This document shows, piece after piece, positions 11,453 through 18,100 of a DNA stretch of 28,580 bases. A model generated the notes under the pieces. The model saw only the letters and a program-made list of their open reading frames with translations. It was not told where the DNA came from and did not search any database. The stretch is from Brachionus plicatilis (taxonomy: Eukaryota > Rotifera > Eurotatoria > Ploima > Brachionidae), in contig QEOQ01000651.1 in assembly GCA_010279815.1 (NCBI GenBank), positions 266,664-295,243 of the forward strand, read 5' to 3'. Both the position numbers and the translations under genes were made by a program. The first letter of the stretch is position 1, and every line of letters starts with the position of its first letter.

Positions 11453-12106
11453 TCAACTTATTTGATCTTCCTCTTTTGCATTCTCGCCAATCGGTTTATC
11501 TTCTGCTGGTGGTGGTGATCTCACATATTTTAGCATGATAGCAAGGGTTTTGTGAAGTTCAGTACAAAAGAACAGAACAAAGTGTAAAAAAATTAAATTA
11601 CTTTTTTTCTAAAAGTTTAAAATTAATTCTGTGAATGCAGAATGGTGCAACATTCAAAGTTGCATCAACTGTAAAAGTCTGCTAATGATGTGCAAAATCT
11701 CTGCAAAATGCACTTCGCTCGATTATATTGAAATTTAATTTCTGCTGAACTCTGCAAATTTAGCAGACCTTGATATTTGATGCAACTTTGAATGTTGCAC
11801 TTTGTTGCATTTGCAGAATTAAATTTAAACATTTAGAAAAACAGTTATTCAAATTTTTTAAATTTCTTTTTGTTATTTTTATTATTTTGTACTGAATTTC
11901 ACAAAACAATAGCAAGACTGACTAAATGACTAAAAAATTTTGGAAAGATGCATTTACCTTCTTTCCAATTGACTGCCATATCATCTCCATTTGAAGAGTG
12001 AAAATCCAAAAAGTATAAGCTCACTGTTTTAATAGACTAAAGGTATTCCAACGCATTTCTTTGACATGGCTGATTTCTTCTTCACTTGCCTTTGATTGTT
12101 CACCAG
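11453..12106 (-). pseudogene. 3' end of an unrecognised spliced gene, last exon split by a MITE
   Basis: Two coherent exons can be read on the - strand. One is 12106-12025 (with EEEISHVKEMRWNTFSLLK). The other is the last exon, 11929-11917 continuing at 11545-11453 once the MITE at 11546-11908 and one copy of its target duplication are ignored. The 95-nt intron (12024-11930) has GTGAGC...TTTTAG ends and keeps the frame. The product ends in a Pro-rich then acidic tail (SPPPAEDKPIGENAKEEDQ). The 5' part is missing: upstream frames contain stops, and an ACGGAG-type repeat begins at 12197. I do not recognise the family. The splice reconstruction is convincing because the target duplication falls inside the exon and its removal restores the frame. 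Confidence 0.5.
11546..11908. mobile_element. Palindromic MITE, 363 bp, 8-bp TSD
   Basis: Long inverted arms run from GGTTTTGTGAAGTTCAGTAC inward and from the matching right end. They contain the inner words TTCTGCAAATGCAAC and GTCTGCTAA in mirrored positions. ATAGCAAG flanks both sides (11538-11545 and 11909-11916). There is no coding capacity, so it would have been mobilised in trans. Long arms and an 8-bp duplication suggest a hAT- or Mutator-type source. It shares its inner core with the MITE at 15500-15851. Confidence 0.8.
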
Positions 12107-12196
12107 CTGGTTTGTAGTAAAGTTACAGTTTCTAACACGCTTTAGGTGAGAAATTTATTGCGTTTTGCCCAATGATAGCATTCGGTCCATTTTTAC

Positions 12197-12402
12197 TAGT
12201 GTTGGCCTCCGGAGGAACGGAGTGACCTCCGGAGAAAAATTGCCAGATTCACGGAGCCGGAAATTAGGTTCGAAAATTTTAATGAAAAAGGTCCCATGTA
12301 CGGAGAAAAAGAACAGGAACGGAAACGGAAACGGGTAAATGAACGGAGTCTCCGGATTTAACGGAGAATCTGAACGGAGCGGAGACGTAAACGGAGAAAA
12401 GT
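12197..12402. repeat. Degenerate ACGGAG/CCGGAG repeat block
   Basis: About ten CGGAG words, with variants ACGGAA and CTCCGGAG, occur in 200 bp of otherwise AT-rich genome. They are mostly purine-rich on the + strand. The block starts with TAGTGTTGGCC, which resembles a hAT terminus (CAGTGTTGG), so it may be the left end of a non-autonomous element. No matching right end or target duplication is visible. It abuts the truncated - strand gene. Confidence 0.55.
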
Positions 12403-12965
12403 ATGTTCCAAAAAATTAAAATTCTCTGCCTATTCCCATTAATGCAAAACTGAATTTTTAGATCATTTTTTAATTAAATAATCATTATCGATTGATTTTT
12501 TTTTTTTAATTCATTATAAAAATTTATTAGATAGATTTTTTTTTTAAAAGCCCAAAAACTTTTCAATTTTTTTTCAAGATGAATATCAAGACTAGAAAAC
12601 TCTTAAAGTATCTTTAAATAATAAATTGAGTTAATCTTGATGACTCCAAGTCTCTAGATTCCAAAGTCAATTTTTTAAAATCAAAATTAAAAAAATTAAA
12701 AAATGACTTGGATTTTATTTTGGGACTTTTAAACAACTCTGATTGAAACCTGGCATCAAATATTCTAGAGTCCAAATCGGATGAAGATATTGAGAAGGAA
12801 GTTTTATTTATTTATTTAACTATCATACTAACTTTATTATATTTATCTTTTTTTGAATCTTTTATGGATCTTAAATTTTTTGAAATTTTTATTATTAAAA
12901 GTTTTCTTTTCATATGGCTGTTTTTTTTCCTAAGCATCTAATAATTAAATATTACATAAGTTGCC
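12403..12965. other. AT-rich spacer with one hAT-like terminus
   Basis: Nothing coding is seen. GACTTTTAAACAACTCTG at about 12725-12742 matches the right terminus of the hAT-type element ending at 9489, but no partner end was found within this spacer. Confidence 0.4.
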
Positions 12966-13040
12966 ATGGTTTCTGAAGCCAAGAGAATTAGAGAAAAAAT
13001 CAAATTAATTTTTTTTCGAATCAAAAATCATTTATACACC

Positions 13041-13513
13041 ATGTCATTGGCAGTCAAACAATTCTCATCAGTTGAAAATTTACCAGACTGGAGATCTAAT
13101 CAGCACATTAGGTATGATTTACAGCAATTAATTTAAAAAAATTTTTGAAAACTTTCCAAAGGGTACCATGGTTTTCCAAAAATCATCCGATGATACCAAG
13201 ATTTTACGTGCAACCATGGACCCAAGACATACCCAATAGGCCTATTTTGTTGCATGTAACTTTTTTTATTTAAATAAAAATTGATTGTTTTAACAAATTT
13301 GTTCAATTTCAGAATGCTAGAAATGGCAAAATACCAACTTACGAACATGATGATTCTCTTTTCTTGAACAAAAGGGAGCAAATGAAATACAATGTACAAA
13401 ACAGGAGCCAGGTAGACATCAGAACAAAGCTACCCCCTCGTTATCAAATGCTTAAGCCGAAAAATTATCAAACAACCCAAAGATATAACAGTAATATGTT
13501 GGCTAGATTTTAA
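13041..13513 (+). CDS. TEX43/SPMIP10-like axonemal protein, three exons
   Basis: Exons 13041-13111, 13162-13255 and 13313-13513, with introns of 50 and 57 nt, give 121 residues. The central part (HPMIPRFYVQPW, then DDSLFLNKREQM) resembles from memory the vertebrate TEX43/SPMIP10 core, in which MIPRRYVMPW is followed by EDSLFLN. The spacing is similar and the tail is also Tyr/Gln-rich. SPMIP proteins sit inside the doublet microtubules of sperm flagella. An in-frame ATG at 12966 (GCCATGG context) would add 25 residues, but these are Lys/Ile/Phe-rich and look AT-driven, so I prefer 13041. AATAAA lies at 13546-13551. The gene converges on the lysozyme gene with almost no intergenic space. The reading frame is clear; the family assignment rests on motif resemblance and needs a profile search. 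Confidence 0.75.
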
Positions 13514-13536
13514 AAATTAATTTAAAATGACAAAAT

Positions 13537-13551
13537 TTTATTCACAATAAA
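13537..13551. terminator. Overlapping poly(A) signals of convergent genes
   Basis: AATAAA for the - strand lysozyme gene occupies 13542-13537, and AATAAA for the + strand SPMIP10-like gene occupies 13546-13551. The two transcripts must therefore overlap at their 3' ends if each is cut 10-30 nt past its signal. Confidence 0.6.
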
Positions 13552-13574
13552 TTTTTCAACTAAAACTTTTTTTC

Positions 13575-13982
13575 TTAACCACTGCTCAGACAAGCGTTCA
13601 CTTTGTTCCAATAGGTTAAAGTTGAGTCTTTTTTGCAGCCTAAAGGGCCACCGTTATGAATTCTGGCGTAATCTTGGCAAGTAGGAGTCCTTCCACCTGT
13701 GCAATAGGTTCCGTATCTTTTCATGTAAGCTTTAACGCAATTTTCCGAACAAGTTTTATCCAAAGAACAAGCAGTTAGTGAGCCACCTGGACGGCCACAA
13801 TCAATCCAGTAGACTTCTTTTATTTGATAATAACCGCATGATAAGCTTCCGCCGTCCATTGCACATGACAATGGTCTGCAGTTACTTTCTACATTACATA
13901 TGCATTTAAGGCAAGCAGCGTCTTGACCACACGTGAATCCTACTGCTATGCAAAATATAAATAAGAAAATCAAGTTTTTCAT
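13575..13982 (-). CDS. i-type (destabilase) lysozyme, secreted
   Basis: A single exon encodes 135 residues. A signal peptide (about 1-19, hydrophobic FLFIFCIAVGF) is followed by a mature domain with 14 cysteines, enough for the seven disulfides typical of invertebrate-type lysozymes. Family hallmarks in order are CLKCICNVESNC, MDGGSLSCGYYQIKEVYWID, CVKAYMKRYG and ARIHNGGPLGC. The Glu at residue 32 and the Asp at residue 43 occupy the positions of the catalytic pair. The enzyme hydrolyses bacterial peptidoglycan, and some members also have isopeptidase activity; here it would serve digestion or defence. A TATA-like TTAAATAAG lies about 40 nt upstream of the ATG. AATAAA on this strand is at 13542-13537. 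The gene looks intact and is convergent with the SPMIP10-like gene. Confidence 0.95.
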   Translation of the reverse strand: MKNLIFLFIFCIAVGFTCGQDAACLKCICNVESNCRPLSCAMDGGSLSCGYYQIKEVYWIDCGRPGGSLTACSLDKTCSENCVKAYMKRYGTYCTGGRTPTCQDYARIHNGGPLGCKKDSTLTYWNKVNACLSSG

Positions 13983-14565
13983 TTTTATTTTGATTAATAA
14001 TGAACAATTAGCGTTAGCTTATTTAAGTCTCAAATTAAGCATATGTTTTGTTCTTTGATTATTTTTAGGTTTATAATCATGGAAAAAAGCAGCATGGTTT
14101 CACATTAGAAGGTTGGTAGTCTTGACAAATATTAAAGATAAAAAAATTTTGATTGATTAAAATTTGTGGTAAAAATGAAAAATGTTTTCAAAAAAGTTTT
14201 TTTTTAATTTTAATTATTTACAGGGGTTTTTATTTTTAATAAAATAAAAAAAAGAACTTTCTTTTTAGAAAGGCTAAATAACTGTTTATTTATAATTATT
14301 TTATATTCCGATCCAAATGGCGTTCATACCATTTGTCGTTGAATCTCAAAATTAATAGAATTTATGTGAAACTAAAAAGGACAAAAATTTTACATTTTGA
14401 AACTTTTAAATTTCATAAATCTAAAATTTAAATCTGGTCAAATATTAATTAAAAATAAAATAATATTTTTTTACATAATTAGTGTTAATTTTTCGATTTT
14501 ACAAAAAAAAGGTAAAAAATAAACTTTGTTGAATTATGTTTACTTCTCTCTTAAATACAGACCTA
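13983..14565. other. Lysozyme upstream region, otherwise empty
   Basis: The first 60 bp hold the likely lysozyme promoter. The rest is AT-rich with no coding frame, RNA gene or repeat that I can support. It ends at the TA before the Tc1-like element. Confidence 0.45.
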
Positions 14566-15046
14566 CAGTATGTTGCAAAAGTTTAGAAATTTATCTAAAT
14601 TTTTTTATGTTTTGAATTTTACAAATATTAGAGTGCACTAATTTGAATTTTTTTTTTCTCTTCAATTTGATATATCACACTTGGCATAAAAATGTAATTA
14701 TCTTTTAAAAATATATAATCAAAAAACTTCCTCAAAAAATTAAAAAATAAAAGTCGGTGCAAAAGTTTAGAAATTCGGTTAATCCAAAAGTTTTAACAAT
14801 CATTAATACCTTTATTATTAATTCTTAAATATCTTCTAATTTTGGGTAAATTTTGCTCTTAAACTGCTTAATTTAAAAACTCTTCTCATTTGGTTTTTAG
14901 GGTAACATTATCAAAAAATCTTTAATTTGGCCAAAAATGGGCAAAAAAAATGTGTCTAGCCCACAAAAATGGCAGACCGTGCGTCTGTTAAAAAGTGGAG
15001 ATAAAAAGCAAAACGAAGTAGCCAAATTGTGCCAAAATGAAAATTA

Positions 15047-15345
15047 TTGTACATTTTTATATTTTTACATTTTTACATTTTTGAGAGAAGAAAAAAAAAT
15101 CTCAAAATCAAAAAATCTAAAAAAATTTTCGTTCAAGAAAAGTAATAATAAATTCGTAATTACTTAAAAAGAGTTTTAGAAAAATTTAAATGTAAAAACC
15201 AAGGATAATTTTTTGAAAATTCCTTTTAATTAATTGCGAATTTATTATTTCTTTTCTTAATGAAATTTTTTTTAAGTTTTTTTATTTGGAAATTTTTATT
15301 TTTTCTCTCAAAAATGTAAAAATTTAAAAATATAAAAATGTACAA
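15047..15345. mobile_element. Palindromic MITE nested in the Tc1 element, TA site
   Basis: Left arm TTGTACATTTTTATATTTTT and the right arm ending AAAAATGTACAA are inverted copies extending through a GAGAGAA word for about 50 bp. TA flanks both ends (15045-15046 and 15346-15347), consistent with a Tc1/mariner-type MITE. There is no coding content. Confidence 0.65.
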
Positions 15346-15499
15346 TAAATAACATGTTGCCCCAAGTTATTAGGTGCATCTCCAAAATGTGTTTCTTCAA
15401 CTAAGAAACGAAATGAAGAGAATGGTTCTGTCTCCGATCGAAACCGTTCTGGTAGACCTCGGAAGCTAACTTTTAGGGATGAAAATTACATTTTTATAG

Positions 15500-15851
15500 G
15501 CATTGTGAATTTTCATACAAAAATTACAATACAAAAAGTAAAAAAGGTTATAACTTTTGCTCTAACGGTTCAAAACATGTTCTGCAAATGTAACAAAGTG
15601 TAACAACTTTTGACCACCTATTATGAGAGTCTGCTAAATGTGTGCAAATTTATGCAAAATTTCACGCCATTGAAACGTATTGAAACGAAATGCGCAATTA
15701 ATTTGCAGAGTTTTTGCAGACTTTCACAATAGGTGTAACAAAAGTTGTTACACTTAGTTACATTTGCAGAACATGTTTTGGACCATTAGAACAAAAGCTA
15801 TAACCTTTTTTACTTTTTGTATTGTAATTTTTGTATGAAAATTCAAAATGT
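15500..15851. mobile_element. Palindromic MITE nested in the Tc1 element, 11-bp TSD
   Basis: Arms of about 160 bp run inward from GCATTGTGAATTTTCATAC and its mirror image ending GAATTTTGAATTTT-type sequence at the right. CATTTTTATAG abuts both ends perfectly (15489-15499 and 15852-15862), an 11-bp target duplication as seen with some Mutator-like elements. An inner word TTCTGCAAATGTAACAAAGT is shared with the MITE at 11546-11908, though the outer termini differ. There is no coding capacity. Confidence 0.8.
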
Positions 15852-16403
15852 CATTTTTATAGAGATTGGAAAAGACCCTGCATCTAGCTGAACTCTTATT
15901 TGAATCAAATGGCCCTTGGGCTTTTCAACAAGATGGGGCTTCAGCACATACCGCTCACTCAGTGAGCGACTGGTTCAAAGAACAGATCATTTAGGTTCTG
16001 CCATGGTGTGCCTGTTCACCAGATCTCAACCCTATCGAGAATTTATGGTCATACATGGATGCCAAAATGGTAAACACTAAAGTAACCTCTATTGAGCATT
16101 TAAAAGAGGTTTTATACAAAAAATAGTTACAGATTCCGACTGGGTACGTACAAAAATTGATTGAATCAATGCCAAAAAGAGTTTTAACTTGTTAAAAGGC
16201 CAAAGGCGGTCATTTCAAATATTAAATTGTAAAAATTTAAAAACTTTTGAACCGATTTACTTTTTATTAATTTTAAAGCTTTTTCCCTTTTTTATATTTT
16301 CTCTGTGATTTTTAAAAAATTTCTAAACTTTTGCAATGTACTGTATAACTTAGTAGTAGTAAGTAATTAAAAAATAGCATCAATCTAAAAGGTTAACCCT
16401 AAA

Positions 16404-16618
16404 ATACCGATACGGAACGAAAAGTGTCCTTGAAATGCGTAAAGGGAATATTATTTCAGCACAATCAATTTCTGATTAGCTCAATGAAAAAAACATTCAG
16501 AACAATTCGATTTCTTCTCAGCACAAAGAATTATAATTTAAAAAAAAACATTTAACACAAAAAAATTGTGTGAGAAAATGATTCTTAAAGGAAATGTTTT
16601 TTCAACACGAAAATATTT
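16404..16618. repeat. CAACACAA-type degenerate array, left
   Basis: CAGCACAAT, AGCTCAAT, CAGAACAAT, CAGCACAAA, AACACAAA and CAACACGAA recur at roughly 20-30 nt spacing between about 16457 and 16612. They are preceded by a unit containing CCTTGAAATGCGTAAAG (about 16430). The same array in reverse orientation lies at 22868-22986 on the other side of the LTR retrotransposon. Confidence 0.55.
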
Positions 16619-16973
16619 ATAATAAAATTAATTTTTTTTTAATTTTAAATTTTATCTAATGATATTTTTAAGTGGAAATTGGGTAAATAAAGTAAATTTC
16701 GAAGCTTAAAGAAAAGAAATTAAAAAAAATTATTCTCTAGAAAACCATTTTCCCGCATTTTTTGCTCTACCTCTTTTAGGTTTATTGACAAATTGTTCCT
16801 TTTTTTTAACAGTCTTTTTGATGCCAATAAATGTGTGTGTTGCATTCGCAACCAGTTTTTATTTCTAACTGTTGCAAATATAAACTGCAACACTCAGCAA
16901 GTTTAAGTTCATTTTTCTAAACTTAGTTTTTTATATTTAAACAACACACTACACAACGATGGATCGCTTTTCT

Positions 16974-17030
16974 ATGCTTTACTTTACTTTTCTTTACTTT
17001 ACTTTTCTTTACTCTTTACTTTTCCTTACA
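16974..17030. repeat. CTTTACTTTT simple repeat
   Basis: This is a run of imperfect copies of CTTTACTTTT and TTTACTTTAC. No function is apparent. Confidence 0.7.
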
Positions 17031-17249
17031 TTTTATAATTTGTTTCTCTTTAATTTATTACATAACTTATAGTGAAGTCCTCTTTATAATTTTGTTTACT
17101 CAGTATGCTTTTTCTATATTATTTATAATTACTTATTTGTTCTTCTTTTTCTTTATGTTCCGTTTCATCCTTTACACAACGAGATCCGGCTTCTAATAAG
17201 ATTAACCATTTACTTTTTCCTTTTGTTCTTGTTATTTTTGTTATTATTT

Positions 17250-17542
17250 TGTTGCGGACTAAAACGTAGCTCCTCACTCCAATTGCATAGTTTCACTATT
17301 ACTTAACTTCGGTTAAGGACTAGTGAAACATGCTTTGTAATAATTTAATTGTTTTTCTCTTTTTTATGTTAAATATAATTCTCTCTTTTTTTGTTATAAT
17401 TGTCTCGAATAAAAATTCAATAAATGTTTAAACCAAAAATATAAACCGTTTTTCATTAAAAACCCAAACCGTATCAATAAACCGTACTTAACCTCAAGTA
17501 CAAACCGTTAGGCTCAAGCACCCACACTTGAAGACCTCAACA
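17250..17542 (+). repeat. 5' LTR
   Basis: It starts TGTTGCGGAC and ends GACCTCAACA. It contains a long hairpin at 17290-17329, AATAAA words around 17409-17422 as poly(A) signals, and four AAACCGT copies at 17443, 17466, 17479 and 17502. Confidence 0.92.
17290..17329 (+). promoter_or_regulatory. C(UUCG)G-capped hairpin in the LTR
   Basis: GTTTCACTA pairs with TAGTGAAAC, then a small internal loop, then CTTAAC pairs with GTTAAG around TTCG. The loop is closed by C-G, the extra-stable cUUCGg tetraloop. The identical hairpin is at 22377-22416 in the 3' LTR. If transcribed, it could act in packaging, polyadenylation or regulation, but none of these is shown. Confidence 0.7.
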
Positions 17543-17543
17543 T

Positions 17544-17561
17544 TGGCGTCCCTAGTATAAG
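17544..17561 (+). other. Primer-binding-site-like sequence
   Basis: TGGCGTCCCTAGTATAAG begins two bases past the LTR end, with the TGG expected to pair with a tRNA CCA end. I could not assign the tRNA. Confidence 0.5.
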
Positions 17562-17647
17562 TGAAGCCATAAAAACCGTATAGAGAATCATTAAATAACC
17601 GTCAGTTTTGCAATATTGTGTATTAGTGCAAACGACACAACACGTGT

Positions 17648-18085
17648 TTGTTAACCAGATTGAAAAGAAAAATGATGTCCTCACATTTTGTTGTTGTATC
17701 CATTTTAATCGTAGCCAATCTTCCAAGTGTTCAAATGGCATGTATGTACAATTGTCAACCGACTTTAGTGGACCTTATCAAGTCATTTACAGCGAATATT
17801 TTTGAAGGTGTGATTGGAACGATGAACTGGATCACTATGAATAAACTAAAAGAGTTTATTATCGCATTACTTGGAATTATAGTTCTCTACTTTGTTTCTA
17901 AAAGGAGGCATTCTAAAAAAGAAAAAACCGTATCCAACTCAAATGCTGCCAATTCATCATCCACAAACGTTTATCTTGTCAATACCGTGCACTGCAATAA
18001 AAAACAACCAAACAAGCTAAGCAATGATAGACTATGTGATAAGAATGTAGCGGGGATAAAAATACCGTTGTTAACCGAAGGTTAA
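17648..18085 (+). CDS. Small membrane protein encoded upstream of gag
   Basis: The 145-residue frame lies between the PBS and gag. A hydrophobic N-terminal stretch (SSHFVVVSILIVANLP, about 11-26), ending near VQMA-C, looks like a signal peptide. About 37 residues with two cysteines (32 and 36) follow, then a membrane helix (EFIIALLGIIVLYFV, 69-83), a basic stop-transfer stretch (KRRHSKKEK) and a Ser/Asn-rich tail of about 50 residues. The layout resembles a type I membrane protein, or the membrane-proximal end of an envelope-like protein with almost no ectodomain. A second Met at residue 9 is an alternative start. The frame is the same as gag, with one TAA and five sense codons between them. 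No known Ty3/gypsy protein in this position is recognised. It could be a gag leader, an envelope relic or a captured host gene. Confidence 0.65.
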   Translation: MLTRLKRKMMSSHFVVVSILIVANLPSVQMACMYNCQPTLVDLIKSFTANIFEGVIGTMNWITMNKLKEFIIALLGIIVLYFVSKRRHSKKEKTVSNSNAANSSSTNVYLVNTVHCNKKQPNKLSNDRLCDKNVAGIKIPLLTEG

Positions 18086-18100
18086 AGTCTACAAAACTGG

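Larger units (their letters stand above)
14937..16227 (+). pseudogene. Tc1-like transposase, broken
   Basis: The N-terminal helix-turn-helix starts at the ATG at 14937 (KWQTVRLLKSGDKKQNEVAK) and is cut by a MITE. The second DNA-binding half resumes at about 15375 (SVSDRNRSGRPRKLTFRDEN, the GRPR hook region). After the second MITE, the catalytic core resumes near 15870 with FQQDGASAHTAHSVSDWF and SPDLNPIENLW, which carry the second Asp and the Glu region of the DDE triad. The segment between RDENY and the core, including the first catalytic Asp, is missing. Stop codons also interrupt the core (after KEQII, and later). The transposase would have cut and pasted DNA at TA dinucleotides; this copy cannot. 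Confidence 0.85.
14566..16343 (+). mobile_element. Tc1/mariner element with inner and outer terminal repeats
   Basis: The outer ends are CAGTATGTTGCAAAAGTTTA on the left and its near-complement ending GCAATGTACTG on the right, flanked by TA at 14564-14565 and 16344-16345. A second, inner copy of the end motif, containing GCAAAAGTTTAGAAATT, lies at about 14754-14779. Its inverted counterpart lies at about 16233-16256. Each end therefore has two transposase-binding-like repeats, the IR/DR arrangement known from some Tc1 elements. Two MITEs are nested inside (15047-15345 and 15500-15851). Confidence 0.85.

Noticed and set aside
12197..12742. One element joining the ACGGAG block to the CAACTCTG end
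   Set aside because: The two termini are different types and no target duplication links them.
16457..16612. CRISPR-like array in the CAACACAA words
   Set aside because: Repeats are short, degenerate and uneven in spacing, and the genome is eukaryotic.
17544..17561. Assignment of the primer tRNA for either LTR element
   Set aside because: I cannot match the PBS-like sequences to a specific tRNA without a tRNA set from the genome.
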